From Sporocytophaga myxococcoides (GTDB taxonomy: Bacteria; Bacteroidota; Bacteroidia; Cytophagales; Cytophagaceae), in assembly GCF_000775915.1 (NCBI RefSeq), contig NZ_BBLT01000001.1:496001-560000 (forward strand): a DNA stretch of 64,000 nt. Direction: 5' to 3'. Shown here in pieces: positions 44,644-52,791 of this stretch (position 1 is its first letter; every line of letters begins with the position of its first letter). A model generated the notes under the pieces. It was not told the origin of the DNA. It saw only the letters and a program-made list of their open reading frames with translations, and made no database searches. The position numbers and the translations under genes were made by a program.

Positions 44644-45029
44644 ATTTGAATTCTTCAGGTCAATTTTATAATTATCAGCGCAGCTTTTTGTTATTGAATC
44701 TTTATATTTATATGTCAAAACATTGAATGAGATAATTTTGACATTATCTAAGTTTAAACAGGATTTATTCATTTAGTTTCAATAAAATCCTGTGGAAAAA
44801 TAGTTCTGGATTAGATTATCTTTTATTTTTATATTTCGTAAACAGGCTTGGAATGGAGGATATGGAAATCTAAATATAGTCGGAATTGAATGTAGGTAGC
44901 CGGAAGACAAAATCCGCTAAAAGTAAATATGAAGCTCTTAATTATTAATGAGTTATATATAATCCAAGTTTAGTACTCACAACAGGAGCAACCTGGAATA
45001 AAAATTACTTAACCTAATTCAATACTGCT
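44644..45029. other. Intergenic region with a hairpin
   Basis: 386 bp between the divergent BamA-like and lipoprotein genes. An imperfect inverted repeat with one bulge (arms ACAGGATTTATT near 44758-44769 and AATAAAATCCTGT 44781-44793) could fold in either strand; it lies in the extended frame of the BamA-like gene and is another reason to reject that extension. Nothing else recognisable. Confidence 0.45.
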
Positions 45030-45614
45030 ATGAAAAAGATCCGTTACTATACTTTACCTTTCTTTTTTTGTGCAATATTTATTTCATGCGACTCGCTGGA
45101 AAAAAACGTATTTTTTAATCCTTCTTATCTTAAAAACTCAGCTTCTATTAATGTTAATAACCATGAACCTAGGGAATGTATTGCGTCTGTTGAGTTGTTC
45201 GATACTTTGACTAACTGGCAGAATAGAAAGTTTGATCCTTCCCGGGAGTTGGAAGGTTATATACAATATTCAGCTCAGGTATCGCATGGGATTGGGGAAT
45301 ATGGACTTCTTACTTATCTTAATAAGAAGGATTCTTCTTTTGTTATGATCTTCGCAAAAACTGCTGGTGATATGGTTTGTGAAGTAAAAGGTGTAAAAAG
45401 AATTATGGTTCAGGACAAGCAAGTTTTGTTTGAAACTTTATGCAGAACCCAGTGCGATTTTGAACAACCTGCTACAAGCATGATTAAAATCGATAAAGAC
45501 GGAAACGTGAGAACAATAAAATCATGGGTGGTAGATAAATCAGTGGGAAAAGTTTATAAACTGAAAATTTCAAAAGTTGATTGTGTAGAAGCTTATTATA
45601 CTGACTATGATTAA
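45030..45614 (+). CDS. Hypothetical lipoprotein
   Basis: 194 residues of no recognised family. The N-terminus MKKIRYYTLPFFFCAIFISC ends in a lipobox (FISC, Cys20), so it should be anchored in the outer or inner membrane. The mature part is a mixed alpha/beta sequence with GIGEYGLLTYLNKKDSSFVM and VKGVKRIMVQDKQVLFETLC; four further Cys (CIAS, MVCEVKG, LCRTQC) may form disulfides. 102 bp separate it from the transglycosylase gene downstream on the same strand, which has its own promoter candidate. Confidence 0.75.
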   Translation: MKKIRYYTLPFFFCAIFISCDSLEKNVFFNPSYLKNSASINVNNHEPRECIASVELFDTLTNWQNRKFDPSRELEGYIQYSAQVSHGIGEYGLLTYLNKKDSSFVMIFAKTAGDMVCEVKGVKRIMVQDKQVLFETLCRTQCDFEQPATSMIKIDKDGNVRTIKSWVVDKSVGKVYKLKISKVDCVEAYYTDYD

Positions 45615-45682
45615 TGAGGCTATATTTAAAATACATTTGGTGCAATAGTTATTAAATTATTTCAAAAGCCTGATTTTAGTTG

Positions 45683-45690
45683 TACCTTTG
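45683..45690 (+). promoter_or_regulatory. Putative promoter of the transglycosylase gene
   Basis: TACCTTTG matches TAnnTTTG exactly and lies 26 bp upstream of ATG 45716; a T-rich -33 region (TATTTC, about 45658-45663) replaces the TTG. Confidence 0.5.
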
Positions 45691-45715
45691 CATTCAGATA
45701 GAAGAGTAATCCAGT

Positions 45716-47671
45716 ATGAATTTCAGTAAGTTGCAAAGAGTAGTTGTTATTCTTGCCGTTTTATCGTCAATTTTTATCCTTACCATTTTTTTACTAAGGG
45801 CTTCCATTGCCAATTGGGCTCTAGGTAAAGTCAAAGAAAAATTCAGAACCGATTATCATGCGACTCTTTCATTCAATAATATTTCTGTTCATGGCCTTTC
45901 CGGTATTAGCGGAAAAGAATTTTATATCGTTCAGGATAATAAAGATACTCTAACTAAGGCTGAAGCCCTTTCATTTGAATTGGACCTGTTTCATGCATTA
46001 ACCGGCGATTTTAGATTTAAATCTTTTTCTATCAGAGACGGATATTTTCATCCTGTAAAAAAAGGGAAGGAAGATAATTACTCTTTCTTATTGAATAAGG
46101 GTACAAATCATGAAAGTTCCGATACATCCAAAGGGTATGGGTATATGCTTAACAGGCTTTTAAGATCATCCTTTAAAGCACTGCCTCCCAAATTAAAGAT
46201 TTCTGGATTTAACTGTGTTTTTATAAAAGACCAAAAGGAGTTTGTTTTCATAATAAAGAAATTTTTTCTGTATGACCAAAATTATAGGTCATCTATAGAA
46301 ATTCCGGATACCCATCAGGTTGTATTATCAGAGGGGCAAATTAATAAGCGCAAAAGACTGATCAGTGGAAATTTGTATGGTGAAGTCTCATCGATGGAAG
46401 TCCCATTCCTGAATGATCTTTTTCAGTTGGATTTCAGGTTTGATACACTCACATTTAATCTTGCAGAAAATAGATTTAGTGATGAAAAGCTAAATCTTAA
46501 AGGGAAAATTAAATTTGATGCTTTAAAAATTAAACATCCCAAACTTGATTCCAATGAATTGGCTTTTAAAAAAATAGCTGTGAATTATTTCATTTCCCTT
46601 GAAAAATCTTCAGTTACTTTTGAAAGCGATAGTGCCTATTTGAATGATATCTGTCTTAATGGTAAAGCCACTATTGACAGGAAGAATCAAGGCATATACT
46701 CTTTAAATCTGAACATGCCTGAAATGGAGGCTCAGAAGTTTTTTTCGTCATTACCGGTGGGATTATTTTCCTCTCTGGAAGGAATTAAGGTAGAAGGTAA
46801 ACTTTCTTATCAACTCAACTTTTATCTAGATAGAAGCATGATTGATTCTTTAAAGTTCAGTAGCAACTTTAGCGAAAGCGGATTTAAGGTGATCAGTTAT
46901 GGTAAAACGGATTTTTCTAAAATGAATAATCCCTTTGTTCATACCGCATTTGAGAAAGGGGTGGCTGTAAAATCTTTTACTGTAGGTATTGATAATTCAG
47001 AGTTTACGCCCATTGATCAGATATCTCCTTATCTTAAAAATGCCGTATTGTGCTCCGAAGATGGTAGCTTTTACTGGCATAAAGGCTTTAGAGAGGATGC
47101 TTTTGTAATGGCAATGAAAGATAATATTCGTAAGGGAAAATTTGCAAGAGGTGGTAGTACTATATCTATGCAATTGGTAAAGAATGTATTTCTTACCAGA
47201 GAAAAAACGATAGCCAGAAAGGTAGAAGAAGCTTTAATCGTATGGATTATAGAAAATAAAAGACTTACGGGAAAGGAAAGAATGTATGAGGTTTACCTTA
47301 ATATCATTGAATGGGGGCCAGGTATCTATGGTATCGGTAATGCTTCAAAGTTTTATTTTAATAAGAAGCCATCTGATCTTACAATAGAAGAAAGTATTTT
47401 CCTGGCAAGTATAGTTCCTCAACCAAAAGCGTTTAAATATTATTTTGATGGAGGAGGTAAGCTGAAGCCCTTTCTTAATCAGTATTTCAAGAAGATAGGA
47501 ACATTGTTACTGAGAAAGGAAATTATTACAGAAGAGGAAAATAATAAAATCGTTCCTTTGGTAAAACTCACTGGCGGAGCAGCTCAGTATGTATTCCAGG
47601 ATAGCCTTGCTATTGATTCTTCTTTTTTTCAGCAAGATGAAACTTTGCCTTCGTATTTTATAAAAGAATAA
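45716..47671 (+). CDS. Monofunctional GT51 peptidoglycan transglycosylase with large periplasmic N-terminal domain
   Basis: 651 residues. A membrane anchor at about 9-28 (VVVILAVLSSIFILTIFLL) is followed by about 400 periplasmic residues of long beta strands (FRFKSFSIRDGYFHPVKKGK, DTLTFNLAENRFSDEKLNLK) resembling AsmA/DUF-type repeat proteins, then a GT51 domain at about 425-600. Its catalytic Glu448 is in VLCSEDGSFYWHKGF, and GGSTISMQLVKNVFL and YLNIIEWGPGIYGIGNAS complete the family motifs. It polymerises lipid II into glycan strands at the outer face of the cytoplasmic membrane. No transpeptidase (SxxK) domain is present, so it is unlike class A PBPs, and the N-terminal domain is far larger than in MtgA. 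Confidence 0.88.
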   Translation: MNFSKLQRVVVILAVLSSIFILTIFLLRASIANWALGKVKEKFRTDYHATLSFNNISVHGLSGISGKEFYIVQDNKDTLTKAEALSFELDLFHALTGDFRFKSFSIRDGYFHPVKKGKEDNYSFLLNKGTNHESSDTSKGYGYMLNRLLRSSFKALPPKLKISGFNCVFIKDQKEFVFIIKKFFLYDQNYRSSIEIPDTHQVVLSEGQINKRKRLISGNLYGEVSSMEVPFLNDLFQLDFRFDTLTFNLAENRFSDEKLNLKGKIKFDALKIKHPKLDSNELAFKKIAVNYFISLEKSSVTFESDSAYLNDICLNGKATIDRKNQGIYSLNLNMPEMEAQKFFSSLPVGLFSSLEGIKVEGKLSYQLNFYLDRSMIDSLKFSSNFSESGFKVISYGKTDFSKMNNPFVHTAFEKGVAVKSFTVGIDNSEFTPIDQISPYLKNAVLCSEDGSFYWHKGFREDAFVMAMKDNIRKGKFARGGSTISMQLVKNVFLTREKTIARKVEEALIVWIIENKRLTGKERMYEVYLNIIEWGPGIYGIGNASKFYFNKKPSDLTIEESIFLASIVPQPKAFKYYFDGGGKLKPFLNQYFKKIGTLLLRKEIITEEENNKIVPLVKLTGGAAQYVFQDSLAIDSSFFQQDETLPSYFIKE

Positions 47672-47714
47672 CAAAATTATCATACTCAGGTTAAGGTTGA
47701 AAAATCTTATAAAC

Positions 47715-47831
47715 ATGGGAAATAAAAATCAGCCTAAGGAAAGAGACAAGGCAAAAGAGAATCCATCTGAAAAAGATAAACTTCCAAACAAAGGACCATC
47801 TCAGCCAAATCCAAAGGAAAGAAATCGTTAA
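47715..47831 (+). CDS. Small Lys/Pro/Glu-rich hydrophilic protein
   Basis: 38 residues (NKNQPKERDKAKENPSEKDK, ending GPSQPNPKERNR), no hydrophobic residues beyond two, probably disordered. ATG 47715 is 43 bp after the transglycosylase stop; a perfect terminator starts at its own stop codon, which supports it being the last gene of that unit. Very similar short charged frames occur near other genes in Bacteroidota to my recollection, but the function is unknown. Too short to be certain it is translated. Confidence 0.5.
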   Translation: MGNKNQPKERDKAKENPSEKDKLPNKGPSQPNPKERNR

Positions 47832-47862
47832 AGAAAAAGGGAGCTAGCTCCCTTTTTCTTTT
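47831..47862. terminator. Bidirectional terminator
   Basis: A perfect 15-bp-per-arm palindrome (47831-47845 with 47846-47860) ending in T residues on both strands, between the small + strand gene and the minus strand lipoprotein gene. Confidence 0.88.
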
Positions 47863-47874
47863 AAAATCAATAGC

Positions 47875-48147
47875 TTATTTCTTTCTTTTCTTTAGGGTGT
47901 CAGGTTTGGCTACTGGCATATTATCTTTTGATTTTGGTTTCAGTACAGTTTCGGTATCACTATTTTTAGGGGGAAGTTTGGTGGGAATTGTATCTTCCTG
48001 AAGGGAGGAATCTCGCTCTAAGAGTGTCGTATCGACCATGTCAGTCCCTGTATCGACAGTTGTAGAAAAAATTTTTTCAGTTTTTCTCTCATTACATCCC
48101 AGAATAATAAGGCTTAATATAAAAGTGAATAGTCTGATATACTTCAT
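47875..48147 (-). CDS. Small hypothetical lipoprotein
   Basis: 90 residues. Signal with lipobox LIILGC (Cys18), then a Ser/Thr/Asp/Lys-rich low-complexity chain (DTGTDMVDTTLLERDSSLQE, KPKSKDNMPVAKPDTLKKRK) without predicted fold. It is probably a membrane-tethered flexible protein of unknown role. Transcribed divergently from the TspO-like gene; ends at the shared terminator. Confidence 0.7.
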   Translation of the reverse strand: MKYIRLFTFILSLIILGCNERKTEKIFSTTVDTGTDMVDTTLLERDSSLQEDTIPTKLPPKNSDTETVLKPKSKDNMPVAKPDTLKKRKK

Positions 48148-48227
48148 AACCTTTTATTTTAAGAACAATAGGGATATCAGATTGTTTTGATCATTATAAA
48201 CACATTCCATATTAAATTTCTGTTGGC

Positions 48228-48707
48228 ATGGATAAATTGTTAAATCAGCTCAGATATATTAAAGCTGGCGCTATTTGCATGTTCTTTGCATTGTGTGGTA
48301 ATCTTTTCAAAGGGGATGCTCTCAATAACTGGTATACTCAACTCACGCTTCCGGCATTTACTCTACCTATCTTATATTTCTTTGCTATGGGATTTATCTT
48401 CTATTTCATTTGTGGTGTATTGCTATACAAATTATTCTCTGAAGAAAATAATAAAAAAGAAACGATTTCTCTGATTACTCTGGTTGTCATTATGATGGCA
48501 TATTACACGACTTGGGATCTTGTGTTTTTTGGATTAAGAAGTCCAATGGCAGGTTTTTTTGCTTATATACCATTTACCTTGTTTGTGTTTTATATCTTTT
48601 ACAGATTTGCCAGATTGTATCCTGCCATATCAATCGTTTTCCTGCCATTCATTGGATGGCTTGCCTACGCATTCTTTTGGCTTATCAACTTATGGACATT
48701 AAATTAA
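48228..48707 (+). CDS. TspO/MBR family-like membrane protein
   Basis: 159 residues with five hydrophobic helices. The conserved WYxxLxxPxFxxP block of TspO is seen in NWYTQLTLPAFTLPILYFF (helix 1-2 loop), and NxxW/FFGxRSP is seen in YYTTWDLVFFGLRSPMAG. The C-terminus (FIGWLAYAFFWLINLWTLN) matches the final TspO helix with W..A..LN..LN spacing. TspO proteins bind porphyrins and cholesterol-like compounds in the outer or inner membrane and modulate stress responses. Divergence from the canonical WY and PVW motifs makes the assignment good but not perfect. Strong terminator follows. Confidence 0.75.
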   Translation: MDKLLNQLRYIKAGAICMFFALCGNLFKGDALNNWYTQLTLPAFTLPILYFFAMGFIFYFICGVLLYKLFSEENNKKETISLITLVVIMMAYYTTWDLVFFGLRSPMAGFFAYIPFTLFVFYIFYRFARLYPAISIVFLPFIGWLAYAFFWLINLWTLN

Positions 48708-48711
48708 TAAT

Positions 48712-48745
48712 AAAAAATCCTGATGTTTGTGCATCAGGATTTTTT
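48712..48745. terminator. Bidirectional terminator
   Basis: A perfect 14-bp stem (48712-48725 with 48732-48745) with a 6-nt loop; A and T runs at both ends serve both the TspO-like (+) and the phosphorylase gene (-). Confidence 0.9.
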
Positions 48746-48758
48746 AAATTCTGCTTTC

Positions 48759-50441
48759 CTAAGCCTGATATAATTTCTGATAATATTCTGTAGCCATTCT
48801 GTCTGAATCAAACTGTGGGTATACATCACACATAGCTTGTTTCATTATTGTCGTCCATCTGTTTGGATCCCTGTAGTAGGTAGGTATAATCTCTTCTTCT
48901 AATACTCTGAGTAGCTCTTTGTTATCCTGATCATCCCTTTGTACCCAGGAATCAGTTGGCTTACTGTTGATTATAAAACTATTTACTCCATGTTTGGCAA
49001 ATTCAGGAAACCACCCGTCCGGAATTGAGAAGTTAATAGATGCATTCATTGAGGCTGTCATTCCGCTGGTTCCTGATGCTTCCCTTGGGGGAATCGGATT
49101 GTTAAGCCATACATCGGATCCTTTTTTCAACATGGCGGAAAGTTTCATTTCATGGCCTGTAAGGATTGCACAACGATCAAATTGCTCTACTGTGTGATTG
49201 ATATAATTAAATATATCAATTCCCAGCTTGTCTTCAGGATATGGCTTTCCTGCCCATATGACCTGGATTGGTTCGTGCTTTCTGCTTATGAGGCCAAGGA
49301 ATTTTTCATAGTTATGGAGTAAAAGCTGTGCTCTCTTGTATCCTGCAAATCTCCTCGCCCATACAAGAGTTAGTACATTCGGATCGAAAATCTTTCCGGT
49401 CTGGTCTGCAACCTCTTTAAATAGCTCTTGCTTTAATTCTTTCTTGCGCCTTACCAATAGTTCATCATTATTGGTATTGAGAGCATCTTCCAATACCTCA
49501 TCTTTCCAGAATTTTTTATTTTGTGCATTTGTAATATGTATGATAGGACAAACTCCTTCATTGCCCTGCCACATAGATTGAGATACTTTAGAATGTATTT
49601 CCGATACTCCATTAGCTATTTTAGATAGTCTTAATGCTGTAAGAGTATAATTCAATGTATCACCACTGATTTTGGCGATTCTTTTCACTTCATCAAGAGG
49701 TATGCAGTGAAGAAAACTCATTTCTTCAAGCAGTTCCAGAGAATGTTCTTCATTACCTGCAAGTTCCGGAGTATGGGTAGTAAATACCATTCGGTTTCTG
49801 ACTGCTTCTTCACTTCTGAATTTGGAATAAAGGTAAAATACCAGTGGAAGCGCGTGACCTTCATTCATATGGTATACCTCTGGTTCTGATCCAATAATAT
49901 CCAGAAGCTTGGCACCGCCCACACCTAGTACAATAGACTGAGCTATCTTGGCTGCAAGGTTAGAATCATATAATTTATGAGTGATAGTCCTTGATAAATA
50001 ATCGTTCTCAGGTATGTCAGTAGAAAGCAAAAATAAAGGTGCTGTACCGAATACATCTGGGGGAAGAAAATAGGCTTTTACGTTTACCTTTGAATCGTGA
50101 ATTGTGACCGGAAATATTATTCCAGTATCTTCCAGAAAGGAATATTCCTTTTTCACAAATTTAGCCTCCATATAATGATCCTGATTCCACACCTGATCAT
50201 AATATCCGTATTTCCATAAAATCCCGATACCAATCAGGTTTTGCTTTAGATCATAAGCACTTCTTAAATGTGACCCGGCAAGAAAACCCAGTCCTCCTGA
50301 ATATATTTTCAGTGATTGATCAACAGCAAACTCCATTGAGAAATAAGCGGCCCTTTTGCTGAATTTAGGGTTTATATCATAAGTATGAAGTCTGTTTAGA
50401 AAAGTCCCATGCATAGAATTTTGCTTTATATAAGTATTCAT
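48759..50441 (-). CDS. Alpha-glucan phosphorylase (short GT35-type)
   Basis: 560 residues of the shorter archaeal/bacterial alpha-glucan phosphorylase family, which releases glucose-1-phosphate from glycogen or maltodextrins. The N-terminal AYFSMEFAVDQSLKIYSGGL and GFLAGSHLRSAYDLKQNLIG, the VYHMNEGHALPLV block (about 189-201) and WARRFAGYKRAQLLL are conserved family motifs. One oddity: the stretch that normally reads EASGTSGMKA with the pyridoxal-phosphate Lys reads EASGTSGMTASMNASINFS here (Thr462 at the Lys position). Unless this subgroup uses another residue, cofactor binding may be altered. Stand-alone gene, possibly supplying glucose-1-P from stored glycogen. Confidence 0.85.
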   Translation of the reverse strand: MNTYIKQNSMHGTFLNRLHTYDINPKFSKRAAYFSMEFAVDQSLKIYSGGLGFLAGSHLRSAYDLKQNLIGIGILWKYGYYDQVWNQDHYMEAKFVKKEYSFLEDTGIIFPVTIHDSKVNVKAYFLPPDVFGTAPLFLLSTDIPENDYLSRTITHKLYDSNLAAKIAQSIVLGVGGAKLLDIIGSEPEVYHMNEGHALPLVFYLYSKFRSEEAVRNRMVFTTHTPELAGNEEHSLELLEEMSFLHCIPLDEVKRIAKISGDTLNYTLTALRLSKIANGVSEIHSKVSQSMWQGNEGVCPIIHITNAQNKKFWKDEVLEDALNTNNDELLVRRKKELKQELFKEVADQTGKIFDPNVLTLVWARRFAGYKRAQLLLHNYEKFLGLISRKHEPIQVIWAGKPYPEDKLGIDIFNYINHTVEQFDRCAILTGHEMKLSAMLKKGSDVWLNNPIPPREASGTSGMTASMNASINFSIPDGWFPEFAKHGVNSFIINSKPTDSWVQRDDQDNKELLRVLEEEIIPTYYRDPNRWTTIMKQAMCDVYPQFDSDRMATEYYQKLYQA

Positions 50442-50552
50442 CTTAATAATTCGATAGTCTTGATTTTGTTTCTTCCGATTAAAAGTAATTGAAGGAAAGA
50501 TATGAAATTAATCCAATAAATTATGAATAGGCAGATGTCCTTATTGTCGGAT

Positions 50553-51329
50553 TTATGCATCGCTATAATTAGGTTTTACATGTTTCTTTTTCCCTTTCTG
50601 TAATCTTTCTTTCAGATAAAGGGCGTTAAAGGGTGCGTAAGCATTTTGGTCATTATCAAAATATATAAAAACATCTTTTCCATCGGCCAACCAGTTTTTA
50701 CAGCTTTCAGCCCATTCATTAAGTTGCTTTTTGGAATAATCCCCGGAGTATTTTTCTTCCGGACCATGCAATCTTATATAAACAAAATCGGCCGTTGTAA
50801 TCACAGGAGACATATGATGATTTAGCTCATAAATACAAAAGGCACAATTGTTCTTTTTCAATAGTTCATATACTTCTTCATTATACCACGAAGGGTGGCG
50901 AAACTCAAATGTATATCTGAACCCTGAAGGAAGGTAACTGATGAATTCTTCTAACCTTTCAATATTCAATTTCATATTCGGAGGAAGTTGAAATAGAATA
51001 GGGCCAAGTTTTTCTTCCAGAGCTGAAATGCTGTCAATAAGTTTCTTTATACCTTCAGTGGGCATATTGAGACGTTTGATATGAGTAATGTATCTGCTTG
51101 CTTTAATACTGAATAAAAATCCCTTAGGCGTGTTATTATACCAGACTGAAAATTGCTCTGATGTGGGAAGTTTGTAAAAGGAATTATTTAATTCCAGGGT
51201 CTCAAAAAAACTGTCGTAATAAGCCAACAAATCTTTAGATGCCATTTTTTCCGGATAAAATTTTCCTATCCAATGTTTATAGTGCCAGCCTGAAGTACCT
51301 ACAAAAATTTTCCCTTTTTTTTCTAACAT
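50553..51329 (-). CDS. DUF72 family protein
   Basis: 258 residues from ATG 51329, preceded by AAAAAAGGTT; an in-frame ATG at 51350 would add seven residues. The signature KIFVGTSGWHYKHWIGKFYP, then LAYYDSFFETLELNNSFYKL and FTFEFRHPSWYNEEVYELL (with RHPSW), VYIRLHGPEEKYSGDYSKK and DVFIYFDNDQNAYAPFNAL are all conserved in DUF72/YecE TIM-barrel proteins. The biochemical function is unknown despite wide distribution. Monocistronic, convergent with nothing and divergent from the TMEM220-ebo genes. Confidence 0.93.
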   Translation of the reverse strand: MLEKKGKIFVGTSGWHYKHWIGKFYPEKMASKDLLAYYDSFFETLELNNSFYKLPTSEQFSVWYNNTPKGFLFSIKASRYITHIKRLNMPTEGIKKLIDSISALEEKLGPILFQLPPNMKLNIERLEEFISYLPSGFRYTFEFRHPSWYNEEVYELLKKNNCAFCIYELNHHMSPVITTADFVYIRLHGPEEKYSGDYSKKQLNEWAESCKNWLADGKDVFIYFDNDQNAYAPFNALYLKERLQKGKKKHVKPNYSDA

Positions 51330-51421
51330 AACCTTTTTTCTATAAAACATTATACAATAAGATTTTAATTCATTTAACTGATTGCAATGAGCTTTCTTCC
51401 TTTCTGCATCTGATGGAAAGT

Positions 51422-51452
51422 CCTAAACAATACATTGTTCTGAGGGTTTAGG
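51422..51452 (+). promoter_or_regulatory. Nested palindromes just upstream of the TMEM220-ebo operon
   Basis: A 14-bp perfect palindrome AACAATACATTGTT (51426-51439; 6-bp arms, 2-bp centre) lies inside a 7-bp inverted repeat CCTAAAC (51422-51428) / GTTTAGG (51446-51452) that ends 5 bp before ATG 51458. It could be an operator for a dimeric regulator or an mRNA hairpin masking the start. No good Shine-Dalgarno is visible outside it. Confidence 0.5.
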
Positions 51453-51457
51453 CATTT

Positions 51458-51844
51458 ATGAGAAAGAACAATTTAACAGGGACTATCCCTTCATTATGGG
51501 GGTTCCTATTCATCGGTTTTGCCATTGTTCAGTTAAATGATCAGGATCCTTTTATATGGATTTCTATCTACTCATTCGCAGCTTTAATATGTTTCTATTC
51601 TGGAATAAAAAGAATTCATTCACTGATATTAATGTTATTCGCCTCTTTATTTGCTGCTGGTTGCATTTATTTATGGCCTCCTGTATATGAAGGCATAGCA
51701 ATGCCTATGGACTACAGCTCCAATATAGAATTGGCAAGGGAAGCTATGGGTCTTCTGATTTGTGCGGTAGCCATGATAAACCTCATTGTCCTTAACTGGA
51801 TTTTCATGAGAAGAATAAAGATGGCTAAAAAAAGAGTTCACTAA
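51458..51844 (+). CDS. TMEM220-like membrane protein, first gene of the ebo region
   Basis: 128 residues with four hydrophobic helices. The segment FAIVQLNDQDPFIWISIYSF matches the NDPDPxxW motif of the TMEM220 family. The C-terminus is basic (RRIKMAKKRVH). No function is known. It ends 19 bp before eboA and reads in the same direction, so it is likely co-transcribed with the ebo genes; whether it belongs to the system or is just a neighbour cannot be told from one window. Confidence 0.75.
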   Translation: MRKNNLTGTIPSLWGFLFIGFAIVQLNDQDPFIWISIYSFAALICFYSGIKRIHSLILMLFASLFAAGCIYLWPPVYEGIAMPMDYSSNIELAREAMGLLICAVAMINLIVLNWIFMRRIKMAKKRVH

Positions 51845-51863
51845 AATCCGAAGAAACACTTAT

Positions 51864-52781
51864 ATGGAAAAAACTTTTTCTATACAGGAAGTAAAGGCCG
51901 CCAGGTACTTTATAGAAAAAAAAATTGCTCTTTTTATTACCGAAGATCAATATAAATGGTACATAGAGCAGATTGAAAAGGTAAGATCAGGAGTTTACAG
52001 AAATATTTATTTTGCTTTCAGTAAAGTATCAACAGTCTTTGGTAAACGCATACTTGATTTAAATGAGAATGATCTGATAGAAGCGGTTATAATTCGAAAA
52101 GGCTGGAATCCTTCTTTCTGGACTGTTTCTGAGTTTATAAGGATAAACATGCTGATGGAACTTACTTTTCTGAGTGGGGAAGAATTTCTTAATCTGATTA
52201 AAAATATTTTTGGTACTGCTGATCTTGATGAGCGGGTAGCAATATTAAAAGGCTTGCCTATTATGCCTTATCAAAGCAGATTGACTGAAATTGCTTCCGA
52301 AGGAGTGCGTTCAAATTCCAAACTGCTATTTGAAGCTATCGCCCTGAACAATCCCTATCCTTGTGACTTCTTTACTGAATCACAATGGAATCAGATGGTA
52401 CTAAAGGCAGCTTTCATAGATAGTCCAATCAGCGATGTATTTGGTTTGGAAAGACGTGCCAATGCTGCTCTTTCTGATATGTCAATCGATCTCGTACATG
52501 AAAGAAAAGCGGCAGGAAGGGAAATCACTCCTGAGATCTGGAGAATCATAGCTCCATTCCTTTCAATAGATCATCTTGACGATGTAAAGGCTTTGTTTAA
52601 TGATAACAATGTATTAAATCAGGAGACTGCAGCATTGGCTTGCTATATAAGCAATACAGAGGAAGCTATTCTAATGTTGCTTGAGTACAGACCTGATCTG
52701 CATACAAAGATGATGGATAATGAATTGTCCTGGCAGGATATCACCAATAAGTGGAATAAAAAGAAATTACAGGAGTTGTAA
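51864..52781 (+). CDS. eboA: EboA
   Basis: 305 residues of the EboA family: an all-helical protein (VRSGVYRNIYFAFSKVSTVF, FLNLIKNIFGTADLDERVAI, LRGLP-type LKGLPIMPYQSRLTEIASEG) with the conserved ARTNSRxLFEAIALxNPYP-like segment SNSKLLFEAIALNNPYPCDF. No signal peptide; cytosolic. EboA is the first member of the ebo cluster known from cyanobacteria, proteobacteria, Bacteroidota and plastids of eustigmatophyte algae, where the cluster aids traffic of metabolites such as the scytonemin monomer. Its biochemical role is unknown. Followed after 10 bp by eboB. Confidence 0.88.
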   Translation: MEKTFSIQEVKAARYFIEKKIALFITEDQYKWYIEQIEKVRSGVYRNIYFAFSKVSTVFGKRILDLNENDLIEAVIIRKGWNPSFWTVSEFIRINMLMELTFLSGEEFLNLIKNIFGTADLDERVAILKGLPIMPYQSRLTEIASEGVRSNSKLLFEAIALNNPYPCDFFTESQWNQMVLKAAFIDSPISDVFGLERRANAALSDMSIDLVHERKAAGREITPEIWRIIAPFLSIDHLDDVKALFNDNNVLNQETAALACYISNTEEAILMLLEYRPDLHTKMMDNELSWQDITNKWNKKKLQEL

Positions 52782-52791
52782 AATTTTAAAT

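Noticed and set aside
43552-44772. Longer start for the BamA-like gene
   Set aside because: The 43-residue extension contains no signal peptide and overlaps a hairpin; the internal ATG 44643 gives a proper signal peptide.
51335-51400. TATAATG sequence upstream of the DUF72 gene as sigma-70 promoter
   Set aside because: Promoters of this phylum use TAnnTTTG; an enterobacterial-type -10 is expected by chance in A+T-rich DNA.
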